DNA of 64,000 bases, taken from the NCBI RefSeq assembly GCF_004341395.1, contig NZ_SLXT01000007.1, positions 81,158 through 145,157 on the forward strand, given 5' to 3'. The stretch is from Heliophilum fasciatum. Its GTDB lineage: Bacteria; Bacillota; Desulfitobacteriia; Heliobacteriales; Heliobacteriaceae. Each line of letters opens with the position of its first letter. The first letter of the stretch is position 1. Of the stretch, positions 1 through 8,410 are shown piece after piece. The translations under genes were made by a program, and so were the position numbers. Under the pieces are notes generated by a model that searched no databases, was not told the DNA's origin, and saw only the letters and a list, made by a program, of their open reading frames with translations.

Positions 1-2272
1 CCTCATCTTCGAGGGCAACCCACTGTTGCCTTGGGGGAACGGTGACATAGGTTGAAAGATAAGCATTGACCTTGGGCCAACCGCCCAGTTGCTCAATCGC
101 CTCATTCACTCTAGCGATCTTTTCGGACGGAGCGGCGGCGCTGTCCCAACAAGTGCGGAGGTGCCAGATCGCCAGGCGAATGAGATGACCGTAGCTGATG
201 CAGCGGGTGTCACCGGCGCTTACTTTGACACCGGCAGCGTGTAGCTTGGCTACATCATTAAGGACTAAGCGCCCGATCGCTTCCGGTGTCTCGACCAGCG
301 TGCGCCGCGAGACAGTGCCGGTTGTGCGGCAGACAAAAATCGTGTCGACGATGGACGATGAAGTGTTGTTGATGTGAATGGAAGCACCCATCTCGGCCGG
401 GCAAGGCAAACTGGCTGTACAAGCAAAACCGGCATCCAATAAGGCGACAGCAATGGGTAAGTACGCTTGAATTTGATTGTGATGATAGGTAAAGGCCAAC
501 GGTGCCCCTGTCTTCAAAGCGGTTTTCATATTTTGAAACACCGAGGACATGCCTGCTGTAAAATGTTCAATTCCCCGGCCCATCGTGTTGTTGCCGGTCA
601 ATTCATCGTCATTGCGTGTGGAGTGTTGCTGGAAGCATGGCTCTCCCGGTGGAACAAGCCGCCGGAGCCAGACATAACAAAAATCCATCAACTCGGCATA
701 TTGCACGTTAGCGAAATAGGGAGGATCCGTAAACACAGCATCGATTGATTCAGGAGGCAAGCGCAATTCAGTGGAACTAACGCAGCGTAGATCAATGATG
801 CGAGCAGGTATTTGTGCGGACTCGGTTTTGGATAAGCCATCGACGGGTTGCTGTTCTGGCCATAATGTGCAGGCTACAGCGCCCGAGTCGATGGCGTTTT
901 TTTTATTTTCGGGGGACTTTTTAATGGAGTTACTTGGACCGATCCACTCGCCGCGAATGGATACTTGTGTTTTTTTCCCTTTGTGATGGCGGATCTCAAA
1001 GGGTTGGTGGCAGTAGGCTTTGGCCTTGGCATACTTTTCGATAATGTTGGTCCAGCCACCGCTGCCCACGTTGGTCCCTTTGGATTCGTGGATGATCCCG
1101 AGCAAATTGGATTCACATTGGATTAAGCCAACGGGAAAACCATGGACGGAAAAAATATCGAGTGACTTCAAGGCGGAGGCGTCATAGCGGCAAAGCATGT
1201 TTTGATAGCGAAGAAGATCGGATAAATTGGTACTGAGGGCATGCTGCACTTCGCCTTGCGCTGAAGTGGCAATCCAGCGGCAGCTAAGCTCTAACCCGAA
1301 CAATTGCCGGGAGTTAAACAGATCGGCATAGCGCCGGTAGCCCCAGCGGTGGAGACGATCGGTTTCATCACCCATAGGGATGGGGTCGTCCGGTACAAAT
1401 TGAGGGGATAGCTGGCGAAAGCGGGCTTCGGCTTCCTGATACCGAGCTAGATCGTGGGCATCAGGCTTTTTGAAAAACCGTCCTTTATGGGCGGGGCGGC
1501 AGGTGGGGCAGTGGTATTCCAGGGCGATCATCCGGTGTGGATAGGGGGCGTCGGGTGTTCCTGGATACCGATTTATTGTCTGGCAATGTGGACAAAGGCA
1601 GCGATTGGCACGGGCCGGGCCGGTTGTGATTAGCTTTTCGTGACATTGGTAGCAGGAGCCTGGCTCTTTGGGGTTATCCACTTCGTTCAGTTCACCGCAA
1701 TGCCGGCAGATAAGTACGTAGCGGGGATGACGGTTGTTGGTTGCCAGCGTGTAGCCGGGAAAGAGGTCGTAGGTTTGCTGGCAGGCGCTGCAAACTTGGG
1801 TTTTGACCCAGATGAAATACTTAACGGGTGCATGGCGGTTGCTGCAGATTTGGCAAGTTGTTTCATAATAGCCGGCGAGTTGCTCCCGCAGATGGGCCAG
1901 TAACTGGTCGGCGCCTTGGCGATACTTGTCGATATCCAAGGCAGCGATTTCGCGCTCGACGATCCAATGAGCCATGGGGTTGATGTCGGCACCGATCACG
2001 TTGCAACCGAGACGGTTGGCTTCCAGGATGGGGGTGCCGCCGCCCATGAAGGGATCGGCGACAATGATATCCGGCAGTTGATTGGCCTGATAGTATAGGT
2101 CTTGAAGTTTGCCCTGGCCAAATTCCGATAATAAAAGCCCTCTGAACAATGTTCCAGGGCGGCGGGCGAACCATTTATGAACACCGATCAGAGGTCGGTA
2201 GTTTTGCTGGATTTGTTTTTCATTCAAGGCGAGTGCGGCGATGAATGAAATGTCGAAGTCTTTTTCAATCAT
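1..2272 (-). CDS. Zn-ribbon adenine-specific DNA methylase (COG1743-like), 3' end outside window
   Basis: Open frame of at least 757 codons that runs off the left edge, so the C-terminus is missing. The N-terminus (FARRPGTLFRGLL, then DPFMGGGTPILEANRLGC and GADINPMA) is the AdoMet-binding region of class I DNA methyltransferases. The catalytic motif DPPYFANVQYAEL lies near residue 525. Between them is a Cys-rich zone with several CxxC pairs (about residues 140-260), which matches the Zn-ribbon of COG1743-type adenine methylases. Start chosen at ATG 2272, preceded by an AAGGG-type site. Seen: motifs and Zn-ribbon. Known: such methylases are often part of DUF1156-type defence loci. Inferred: N6-adenine modification in a restriction or phage-defence setting. 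No partner gene is visible within the window. Confidence 0.8.
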   Translation of the reverse strand, partial: MIEKDFDISFIAALALNEKQIQQNYRPLIGVHKWFARRPGTLFRGLLLSEFGQGKLQDLYYQANQLPDIIVADPFMGGGTPILEANRLGCNVIGADINPMAHWIVEREIAALDIDKYRQGADQLLAHLREQLAGYYETTCQICSNRHAPVKYFIWVKTQVCSACQQTYDLFPGYTLATNNRHPRYVLICRHCGELNEVDNPKEPGSCYQCHEKLITTGPARANRCLCPHCQTINRYPGTPDAPYPHRMIALEYHCPTCRPAHKGRFFKKPDAHDLARYQEAEARFRQLSPQFVPDDPIPMGDETDRLHRWGYRRYADLFNSRQLFGLELSCRWIATSAQGEVQHALSTNLSDLLRYQNMLCRYDASALKSLDIFSVHGFPVGLIQCESNLLGIIHESKGTNVGSGGWTNIIEKYAKAKAYCHQPFEIRHHKGKKTQVSIRGEWIGPSNSIKKSPENKKNAIDSGAVACTLWPEQQPVDGLSKTESAQIPARIIDLRCVSSTELRLPPESIDAVFTDPPYFANVQYAELMDFCYVWLRRLVPPGEPCFQQHSTRNDDELTGNNTMGRGIEHFTAGMSSVFQNMKTALKTGAPLAFTYHHNQIQAYLPIAVALLDAGFACTASLPCPAEMGASIHINNTSSSIVDTIFVCRTTGTVSRRTLVETPEAIGRLVLNDVAKLHAAGVKVSAGDTRCISYGHLIRLAIWHLRTCWDSAAAPSEKIARVNEAIEQLGGWPKVNAYLSTYVTVPPRQQWVALEDE

Positions 2273-2486
2273 GAAGTATCACGTCCCTTATCTGTCGCGT
2301 GATCGGTATATTCCACGGGCAGGTGGGGGATTCCTTTGTTTGTTCCGTGCGCCCCTCTTCCCGCAGCCATTTTTCGATATCGGTCATTCCCAGCACCTCC
2401 AGTAATATTTGGTTGACGCTTTTCGGCAGGATCGTTTCAGTGATGTTAAACAAGGAAAATCGGCGCATCGAGTCGAACAACTGCAA
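2265..2486 (-). pseudogene. Remnant of an Rpn-family nuclease/transposase-like gene
   Basis: A 73-codon frame whose core (LPKSVNQILLEVLGMTDI then EKWLREEGR) is nearly the same as the tail of the frame at 3911-4318. In full Rpn/PD-(D/E)XK proteins this segment is followed by a charged EEGR-rich tail, but here it degenerates within a few codons. No N-terminal nuclease domain is present. It overlaps the start of the methylase by 8 bp, so it is most likely a decayed fragment and not a working gene. Confidence 0.55.
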
Positions 2487-2532
2487 TCAAGAATAAAGGC
2501 ATCAAGTATAAAAGCAAGGGGCAAGTGTCAAG

Positions 2533-3738
2533 ATGAGTAACCCATCATTGAGCTATACGCCGAGGTTTCTCCAGTTGTTGACCGGCATGGCTGATCAAGA
2601 TCTCCCGGGGCGTCCGTCGATACAACAGTTGCCGGGGCGCTATGTCAAGATGATCGCGGCGATGGGGGAGCAGTTCTATCATGATGATCAGCGTAATTAT
2701 TTTGAATTAACCTGCGCATCTTGTCAAAAAGCGGGTCGCTATGACTTGGCAACCGTTTGCGTAAAAAGTCCAATGCCTGATACCCAAGAGCTTAGCAACA
2801 CTTTTTCGCTGGGGCAAGCAGAAGGCCGTGATACTTTGCAACCAAATTCAAAAGCAAAGCTGCAACTGTGGCCGGATTACCTACAGTGTATGGGCTATTT
2901 TCACTGTGCTCATTGTCATGCGGCGGGACCGTGGCTGGTTTCTCCCAGAACAAATTCCATGCTGATGCTGGGAGCCATGGCGGGTATGTTGGAAAATCGA
3001 TTGACCGCACAAGGCGTAGAGGGACTTAATCCCAACTTGCATTTCCATATAGGCAAGCTGCTGATCGATAACGGGTTTGAACCTTCGTTGGGCACTGACG
3101 CTGAAGCGTATTATTTGGACAAGCTTGGTGACGCTCCGGAAGATGCCTGGCTGTGGAATCGCTTGGGGAATACCTACCTGAAAGGGCATCGACCGGAATT
3201 GGCGATCGTTGCCTATGAACATTCCCTGCGTTTCGATGCCAATCAGATGGAATCGCACTACTCCATCGGGATGTTGTTATATGAAGTAGGGGCCTATGCG
3301 GAAGCGATTCCGCATTTGCAAGATGCGCTTGCCCTGGCGAATGGGTATAAGCAACTGTCGCCACAACTTCTTCGGGCGTTTTTGATGGAAGTGGTTCGGA
3401 TGCTTGACGAGTGTGCCGATCAAGTTGACCAGGATTTCACGTTGCTTTTGCCTGCGGATGACGATGAAGCCGCGAAAAAAGGCGAACCTTGGGCGATGCC
3501 GCTTCGTGAGGAGCTTATCGCTGAATTTGAGGAAGCGGACAGCGACGAAGAATGTGGTGAATTGTATATATATCTGGCAGAGACCTATATGTCCAGTGAA
3601 GTTGCGCAGTTAGTCAATCCGGTGGTAGCTGTTTTTGCCGATCGTTATGGGATTCCGATAAAGCAGCGTTCATCGAAGAAACCGGTTTCGCAGGCAACAA
3701 AAAAGAAAAAGTCAAAACGTAAGAAAAAAAGCAGGTAA
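2533..3738 (+). CDS. TPR protein with a Cys-rich N-terminal segment, function unknown
   Basis: 401 residues. The N-terminal part holds CxxC pairs (CASC near residue 60, CAHCH near 120) that could bind a metal. Residues about 190-270 form tetratricopeptide repeats (WNRLGNTYLKGHRPELAIVA, then HYSIGMLLYEVGAYAEAIP), a protein-protein interaction scaffold. The C-terminus is a Lys/Ser/Arg-rich basic tail. No signal peptide or membrane segment. It stands alone between two Rpn-type remnants and is followed by a strong terminator. I do not recognise a specific family beyond TPR, and no enzymatic function can be assigned. Confidence 0.75.
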   Translation: MSNPSLSYTPRFLQLLTGMADQDLPGRPSIQQLPGRYVKMIAAMGEQFYHDDQRNYFELTCASCQKAGRYDLATVCVKSPMPDTQELSNTFSLGQAEGRDTLQPNSKAKLQLWPDYLQCMGYFHCAHCHAAGPWLVSPRTNSMLMLGAMAGMLENRLTAQGVEGLNPNLHFHIGKLLIDNGFEPSLGTDAEAYYLDKLGDAPEDAWLWNRLGNTYLKGHRPELAIVAYEHSLRFDANQMESHYSIGMLLYEVGAYAEAIPHLQDALALANGYKQLSPQLLRAFLMEVVRMLDECADQVDQDFTLLLPADDDEAAKKGEPWAMPLREELIAEFEEADSDEECGELYIYLAETYMSSEVAQLVNPVVAVFADRYGIPIKQRSSKKPVSQATKKKKSKRKKKSR

Positions 3739-3795
3739 CCTGGACGTTTTCCAGGGGCATCTTTGATTTAGGGATAATAATTTATGGTTAGAATG

Positions 3796-3838
3796 AAAAT
3801 CCCCCTGATGAGGCGGCAAGCCTGGTCAGGGGGATTTT
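3796..3838 (+). terminator. Intrinsic terminator of the TPR gene
   Basis: Perfect 13-bp stem (AAAATCCCCCTGA pairing with TCAGGGGGATTTT) about 60 bp after the stop codon. The A and T ends make it potentially bidirectional, so it may also stop transcription from the right. Confidence 0.85.
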
Positions 3839-3910
3839 GGGTTATAGGGGATATAAAAGTAAGCAAGTGGTAGGGTAGAGGTTATCCGTGAATGTATGGT
3901 GGTGACATGC

Positions 3911-4318
3911 TTATTGCGGGAGATGGGTGGAAGCGATTTTTCGAATTTTATCGATGGGGATACCGGTAAATCGGGCTACGGTTTCAGGAGGGAGTCCCTC
4001 TTTCAAGGCGGCGATAGCGACCATTTCTTTGCCTTCTTCACGGCCTTCTTCACGACCTTCCACGCGACCTTCCATGCGACCCTCAACGCGCCCCTCCTCA
4101 CGCCCTTCTTCACGTAGCCACTTTTCAATATCGGTCATTCTCAGCACCTCCAGTAACATCTTTTTAACGCTTTCCGGCAGGATCTTATCGGTGATGGCAA
4201 TGATACTGGCCACACATAACACTTGCAGTGATCCTTGAACTTCTTTGGCGAGATGGGCAGCCCGGATCGCCAGTTCAGCTTCATTGAGCACCAGATATTG
4301 ATAACTATTCCTGATATT
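3911..4318 (-). pseudogene. C-terminal fragment of an Rpn-family nuclease/transposase-like gene
   Basis: The frame reads NEAELAIRAAHLAKEVQGS, then LPESVKKMLLEVLRMTDIEK, a highly charged EEGR/EGRVEGR repeat, and a C-terminal helix typical of Rpn (recombination-promoting nuclease/putative transposase) proteins. The PD-(D/E)XK catalytic N-terminus is missing: upstream of about 4318 the frame runs into the antisense of the c-di-AMP riboswitch promoter. The sequence to the right belongs to another locus, so the gene is truncated. Confidence 0.6.
4034..4117 (-). repeat. Seven 12-bp tandem repeats coding the EEGR/EGR tail
   Basis: Seven degenerate 12-bp units of the type TTCTTCACGGCC (plus strand) in frame, encoding a run of Glu-Gly-Arg tetrapeptides in the Rpn remnant. 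Such slippage-prone tails are common in this family. Confidence 0.7.
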
Positions 4319-4344
4319 TAGAGTTGAGCCGATACGAATATAAT
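4317..4344 (+). promoter_or_regulatory. Probable promoter of the riboswitch-NlpC/P60 unit
   Basis: A consensus -10 (TATAAT, 4339-4344) lies 16 bp after a weak -35 (TTTAGA, 4317-4322) and about 16 bp before the riboswitch fold begins. Confidence 0.45.
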
Positions 4345-4359
4345 GGTACGATCGTTGTG

Positions 4360-4478
4360 TTGCCAAAATTAAGCCGAAGCTCGCAAGAGCGCGGGGGAAC
4401 CACTTCTTGGGGTGTAGCCGTTTTTCACGGCAGGTGCATACTCCCACCGAACCCGTCAGCTAACCTCGTAGGCGAAAA
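4360..4478 (+). promoter_or_regulatory. c-di-AMP riboswitch (ydaO/yuaA type)
   Basis: The leader contains the conserved blocks of the ydaO class in order: CTCGCAAGAGCGCGGGGGAA, then GGGGTGTAGCCG, a GCCG...CGGC-type hairpin, ACTCCCACCGAACCCGTCAG and CTAACCTCGTAGGCG. It ends a few bases before the ribosome binding site of a cell-wall hydrolase, its classic target. Known: this class turns expression off when c-di-AMP is high and controls wall hydrolases and K+ transport. I see no separate T-run terminator before the gene, so control may be translational. Confidence 0.9.
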
Positions 4479-4491
4479 GGAGGAACCCTTG

Positions 4492-5103
4492 ATGGTAAAG
4501 CGTACCGTTATGGCTTCGATTCTTGCCCTCAGCACCACCGTTACGATGCTGGTTGGACCGGCGCTGGCCGATACTTACGCCAACCAATCAGCTTCTGCGA
4601 ACACCGTGACCTTCGCGGAAGCAGCGACTTCTGTGAAGGCATCTCTTGCGGAAACTGGGCAACTTCCGCCTGGTGTGACGATGGACAAGCTGATCAAACC
4701 TTTGGCGCCGCTCAACGCCAGCGATCAGGAGAAATTCAACGCGATCATGACGATCGCCAAGAGCAAACTAGGAACACCCTATGTCTGGGGTCATAATGAA
4801 GACAAGGGAACCAAGGGCTTTGATTGCTCGAACTTCACATCCTACGTCTATCATCATGCCCTGGGTTACAAAATGAGCACGGCTTCGCGTACCCAAAACC
4901 GTTCGGTGGGCTGGACTGTTCCGAAAAGCCAAATGCGCCCTGGTGACTTGGTTATCTTTAATAATGGCAGTCACGTATCGATTTACGCTGGCAACAACCA
5001 GGTGATTCAAGAAGGCGGTGGCCTTGGCAAAGTAGGCTACTTGAGCATCGCTCCGAAAACCTACTGGGGCAAGCACATCACCGCGGTTAAGCGCATGTAC
5101 TAA
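4492..5103 (+). CDS. Secreted NlpC/P60 peptidoglycan endopeptidase
   Basis: 203 residues. Start ATG 4492 is set by AAGGAGG 7 bp upstream; the longer open frame upstream is riboswitch. A signal peptide (MVKRTVMASILALSTTVTML, then GPALA) targets it outside the cell. The catalytic domain spans about residues 80-203: Cys in FDCSNF, His in GSHVSIYAG and the typical LGTPYVWG entry. The family cleaves D-gamma-glutamyl-meso-diaminopimelate bonds in peptide stems. The c-di-AMP riboswitch ties its level to wall and osmotic status. No wall-binding domain is attached, so it is a minimal secreted form. Confidence 0.9.
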   Translation: MVKRTVMASILALSTTVTMLVGPALADTYANQSASANTVTFAEAATSVKASLAETGQLPPGVTMDKLIKPLAPLNASDQEKFNAIMTIAKSKLGTPYVWGHNEDKGTKGFDCSNFTSYVYHHALGYKMSTASRTQNRSVGWTVPKSQMRPGDLVIFNNGSHVSIYAGNNQVIQEGGGLGKVGYLSIAPKTYWGKHITAVKRMY

Positions 5104-5116
5104 CAAGTAAAGTATT

Positions 5117-5160
5117 GAACGCAAAAAAGATTCTGCCTGGGCAGGATCTTTTTTGCGTTC
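5117..5160 (+). terminator. Strong bidirectional terminator
   Basis: Long near-perfect hairpin GAACGCAAAAAAGATTCTGC / GCAGGATCTTTTTTGCGTTC just after the NlpC/P60 stop codon. Confidence 0.85.
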
Positions 5161-5331
5161 GGTCAATATGGCATCGATAACGGGGAAAGATACCTTATGG
5201 AATAAAAACGGTTACAATGGTGATTCATTGACTAGTGGCGGTATCCATTAAAAATGTTTTTATTATCTTGTCGCTCCAAATGGCAGACAATCAACGGTAT
5301 TGATAGAGAGCAGACATCATCATCATAGACG

Positions 5332-5372
5332 CCTAAAGGGAGTGCCACGTTGTCGGTGGCACTCCCTTTAGG
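5332..5372. repeat. Long perfect hairpin repeat, copy 1 (second copy at 60063)
   Basis: A 17-bp perfect inverted repeat (CCTAAAGGGAGTGCCAC and its complement) around the loop GTTGTCG. An element with the same loop and nearly the same stem (GGGAGT.(C/T)CAC) lies at 60063-60099. No T-run on either side, so it is not a standard terminator. It lies in a gene-free stretch (5161-5432) that otherwise shows nothing recognisable. Confidence 0.75.
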
Positions 5373-5432
5373 TACGTTACGTTGATTTATCCAGCCGTCC
5401 AGCCATAGCAAGGTTGTCTGGGGGCATGGTGA

Positions 5433-5759
5433 TTATCGGCCAAGTTCGATGATATTACGGATCAAAACTTTGCATTTTCCGCATCCATCGCCGGTCCCGG
5501 CTCCGGTAATTTCGCTGACTTTTTCTACCGTGTTGGCGCCATTGTTGACGGCGTCAACGACCGCTTGTAATGAAACTTTCTTACAGCCGCAAACAGAGGC
5601 CAGAATACCATCCAACTCAGTTTTGCATCCGTCGCAGGCTGCACAGACGCCGGCCATTTTAATGAGTTCCTCCGTTGTCCGTGCTCCTGCGCACATGGCT
5701 TTGCGGATAGAAAGATAATCCACGTCATGGGTTGCACAAATGGTTCGATTGCCAGCCAT
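5433..5759 (-). CDS. Small protein with two BFD-like [2Fe-2S] domains
   Basis: 108 residues. Start ATG 5759 follows AAAGGAG. Two tandem copies of the bacterioferritin-associated-ferredoxin-like fold (Fer2_BFD): the first has TICATHDVDY and VCAACDGC, the second VCGCKKVS and GDGCGKC. Each provides four cysteines in the CxC/CxxC pattern expected for a [2Fe-2S] cluster, though the first half starts with a single Cys. Role: electron transfer or Fe-S handling in the cytoplasm. Such tandem forms also occur as domains of nitrite reductases and NifU-like proteins. Here it is free-standing, with no linked partner. Confidence 0.75.
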   Translation of the reverse strand: MAGNRTICATHDVDYLSIRKAMCAGARTTEELIKMAGVCAACDGCKTELDGILASVCGCKKVSLQAVVDAVNNGANTVEKVSEITGAGTGDGCGKCKVLIRNIIELGR

Positions 5760-6010
5760 AAATCCTGCTCCTTTCAATAATTGCAAATTATCGACAAAAA
5801 ATGATGCGATGAGTTTTTCGGTTCCTGACAGTTTCAGTCCCGGCATCAATAGCATTAGGGTAACAAAATGACCAGTAAAAAACAACGATTTAATGCATTT
5901 TCCCTCAAAGGTGGATTCAATGAATGGCGTAAAGCCAACTTGGCCATCGAAGGTACCGACCAAACAGAATCATCTGCGCAACCTTCGAAGTAGCAAGGCT
6001 CCCTGTGGTG

Positions 6011-6475
6011 CTAGTAAGGTTTTTTGTTTGGTAACCCCATCCACTTTTTGAATAGATCCAAACATGATTCCCGATCTTCTTGCTCAAGAGTCACGCAGGG
6101 ATTGGCAGACGGATTCGCGATGACCTCATAAAAAAGCTTGTCATCAAAACCAATTTGGGCGGCATCGTCCGGTGAACATCCATAGTAGACCTTGTCTATC
6201 CTTGCCCAGAGAATCGCCCCGAGGCACATCGGACAGGGATAACAAGTGGTGTAAAGCTCGCAACCGCTAAGATCGTGGGTACCGAGTACTTGTTCGGCTT
6301 TTCGAATGGCCATAATTTCAGCGTGGGCCGTGGAATCATGGTCCGCGATAACCCGGTTATGCCCCGTAGCAATCACTTTTCCATTTTGGACAATGGCCGC
6401 TCCGAAGGGGCCGCCATTACCGGCCGTAATGCCTTGCAAAGCGGATGCGCAAGCAATTTCCATGAATCGTGACAT
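6011..6475 (-). CDS. guaD: Guanine deaminase
   Basis: 154 residues, the usual length of the small Bacillus-type GuaD. Zinc and catalytic motifs of the cytidine deaminase fold are intact: HAEIMAI (His ligand, catalytic Glu) and PCPMCLGAILWAR (two Cys ligands). The IGFDDKLFYEVI segment and the domain-swapped C-terminal tail distinguish GuaD from tRNA adenosine deaminase. It converts guanine to xanthine plus ammonia. AAAGGGGG lies upstream of the ATG. No purine riboswitch is visible in its leader. Confidence 0.85.
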   Translation of the reverse strand: MSRFMEIACASALQGITAGNGGPFGAAIVQNGKVIATGHNRVIADHDSTAHAEIMAIRKAEQVLGTHDLSGCELYTTCYPCPMCLGAILWARIDKVYYGCSPDDAAQIGFDDKLFYEVIANPSANPCVTLEQEDRESCLDLFKKWMGLPNKKPY

Positions 6476-6550
6476 TATTGGGCGCCCCCTTTTCGTTACC
6501 TAATGAGTAGGCCATTAGTTATTTTCGAACCATAAGAGAATCATCTGGGA

Positions 6551-6577
6551 GTGCAGTTGTTGCTGCACTTCTTTTTA
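6551..6577 (+). terminator. Possible short terminator hairpin
   Basis: AGTGCAG-(loop TTGTTG)-CTGCACT followed by CTTTTTATTTT. There is no plus-strand gene directly upstream, so it may be an attenuator for a transcript entering the jet operon, or chance. The rest of 6476-6805 shows nothing else clear. Confidence 0.4.
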
Positions 6578-6805
6578 TTTTATGGTTATTATGTCGTTTT
6601 ATTGGGCAAATATACCAACAAAAAGGTTGATTTTCAATATGATTTCTTCCCCTATCGTAGTATATTTTATTCTTCTGATCGACTTCAACATTTCCGTTAC
6701 CGGCGCTTTTCCGCTTCGAGCGATCATGGTCGATGAATGCCTTCCCGGAGCAGGAGTTATATGCAATTTGTCGAATTTTCACCGGATAGAGCCGAAGGGG
6801 AGAGA

Positions 6806-6862
6806 ATGATGAGATTGGCGCACCTAGATCCCAACTGCCGGAACATACGGTGGCAAGTATGA
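6806..6862 (+). CDS. 18-residue leader peptide coupled to jetA
   Basis: A strong ribosome site (AAGGGGAGAGA) precedes ATG 6806, which opens an 18-codon frame (MMRLAHLDPNCRNIRWQV). Its stop TGA overlaps the jetA start as ATGA at 6859-6862. jetA itself has no good ribosome site near its start, so translational coupling to this leader would explain how it is translated. No repeated codon points to amino-acid-specific attenuation. Confidence 0.5.
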   Translation: MMRLAHLDPNCRNIRWQV

Positions 6863-8379
6863 ACGAAAAAAATAAGGACGCTCTCCGGACGGAATCCCTG
6901 CTCCGGACGATACCCGAACTTTCCTATCTAAACGCAACCAACACGCCGCGCTACCGGTTAATCATGCGCTACTTTTATGAACAACACCTGCGTCTGCACT
7001 ACTGGCTGAAGCCGGAAGAGGTCTACGCAGGTGTTTGTGGTTTTGAACTGCTGGCGCAGTATTCGTTGGAGCAATGCCAGCAGGATCTAAATGCACTGGT
7101 GCAGTGGCAGAACTTAGTCCCCCGTCATGATGGCGGGCGATCCACGACGATTGAGGAGTATTTGCGCAAAAAGTATCGTTATCAGATGACGCCTTACGCG
7201 GTGGAAATCGAGCGGATGGTGGCCGGGTTAGAGAAAATTCGCGGCTACGGCGGTTCGCTGGAGCCGACGCTGCTCGACAACATTGCGGCTAACCTGCGGC
7301 GGATTTTACAACAACAAGGGGAGTTTGCTGCCGGTGAGGGACTGGCGCTGTGGAAAAGCACCTATGCATCCTTCATTACCTTAACGGAAAACGCTTCCGA
7401 TTATATTGCATCGCTGCAAAGTGCCAAGGCGGAGGAATTGATGGCGACGGAAGCGTTTCTTATCTATAAAAATCAATTAACGGAGTACTTGCGCAACTTT
7501 GTGCAAAATTTGCAGCGCAGTGCCTTTCGGATCGAAGGACTGTTGCCATCGTTACAACCGGCGATGATCGAACGGTTTCATCAACATATCGTACGTGATC
7601 TGGCGGCCTTGCCGCTTTTAGAAGAGCGCCCCACAGAGGAAGAGGAACGGGAGCGGCTTCTCCGGGAATGGCAGGCGCTGGTGCGTTGGTTTCTCGGTGA
7701 AGGAGGGGAAAATAGCGACATTCAATACCTGGAACAGGCAAGCAAGGACACGATTGGCAAAATCGTCCGTTGTGCTTTGCGCATTCAGGAAAAACGGCTA
7801 AGTGGTGTGACGCGGCGCCGGGAACTGGCGTATTTGGGGCGCTGGTTTGCTTCACTTGATCATGTCGATGATGCCCATCGCTTGGCCGCCTATACTTTCG
7901 GACTTTACCGGACGCGGCATTTTCAAGGGCATGATGACAAAGGGACAGAGTCGGCCGATGTGACCATGTGGCAAGCGCCGCCAAACGGCTATGCACTGCG
8001 CTCACGGTCGCGCCAGCGCCGGCGGGACGGTGGCACCGATGCGATTGCCAATCATTCGCGCCAGAAAGCGGCGGCACGGGAAGTCTATCTGGCGGAGCGG
8101 CAGGCGGAGCGTGAGTTGATCGAGACGTTTGTGGCGCAAGGTTGTGTGCCTGTTGGTGAACTGCGTGAGGTTACGCCTTTTTTGCGCAATCAATTGCTTT
8201 TTTGGATCAGCCGCTGTATGCACTATCGTGATAAAACGTTCCGGACGCCGGAAGGTGTGCAGATCACGTTGCGTGGCGGCGGCGGTCGCACGCGGTTGCA
8301 GTGTGCCGACGGCGCGTTGGAAATGCCCGATTACACGCTGGTTTTTGTCGATGAACGGCAAGCAAAGGGAACGACGTAA
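6859..8379 (+). CDS. jetA: Wadjet JetA-like kleisin subunit (DUF2397/TIGR02677)
   Basis: 506 residues from ATG 6859; an in-frame GTG at 6850 is the alternative start. The N-terminus (TPRYRLIMRYFYEQH, then YSLEQCQQDLNALVQW) is the winged-helix start of the TIGR02677/DUF2397 family, and the rest is helical. It is the first of four genes always found together: DUF2397, DUF2398, an SMC-like ATPase and a DUF2399/Toprim protein. Known: this cassette is a Wadjet-type system, a condensin-like complex that extrudes and cuts plasmid DNA; JetA is the kleisin linker. Spacing to jetB is 31 bp, so one operon. The four genes look richer in GC than their flanks, which is compatible with transfer. Confidence 0.85.
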   Translation: MNEKNKDALRTESLLRTIPELSYLNATNTPRYRLIMRYFYEQHLRLHYWLKPEEVYAGVCGFELLAQYSLEQCQQDLNALVQWQNLVPRHDGGRSTTIEEYLRKKYRYQMTPYAVEIERMVAGLEKIRGYGGSLEPTLLDNIAANLRRILQQQGEFAAGEGLALWKSTYASFITLTENASDYIASLQSAKAEELMATEAFLIYKNQLTEYLRNFVQNLQRSAFRIEGLLPSLQPAMIERFHQHIVRDLAALPLLEERPTEEEERERLLREWQALVRWFLGEGGENSDIQYLEQASKDTIGKIVRCALRIQEKRLSGVTRRRELAYLGRWFASLDHVDDAHRLAAYTFGLYRTRHFQGHDDKGTESADVTMWQAPPNGYALRSRSRQRRRDGGTDAIANHSRQKAAAREVYLAERQAERELIETFVAQGCVPVGELREVTPFLRNQLLFWISRCMHYRDKTFRTPEGVQITLRGGGGRTRLQCADGALEMPDYTLVFVDERQAKGTT

Positions 8380-8410
8380 GTGGTACGCGAGATGGAAAGG
8401 GATCGTTGCA

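Noticed and set aside
4324..4491. Longer N-terminus for the NlpC/P60 protein
   Set aside because: This stretch is the c-di-AMP riboswitch; the signal peptide starts at ATG 4492.
8129..8410. Longer N-terminus of JetB overlapping jetA
   Set aside because: Arg/Cys-rich shadow of jetA in another frame; no family similarity and a better start at 8411.
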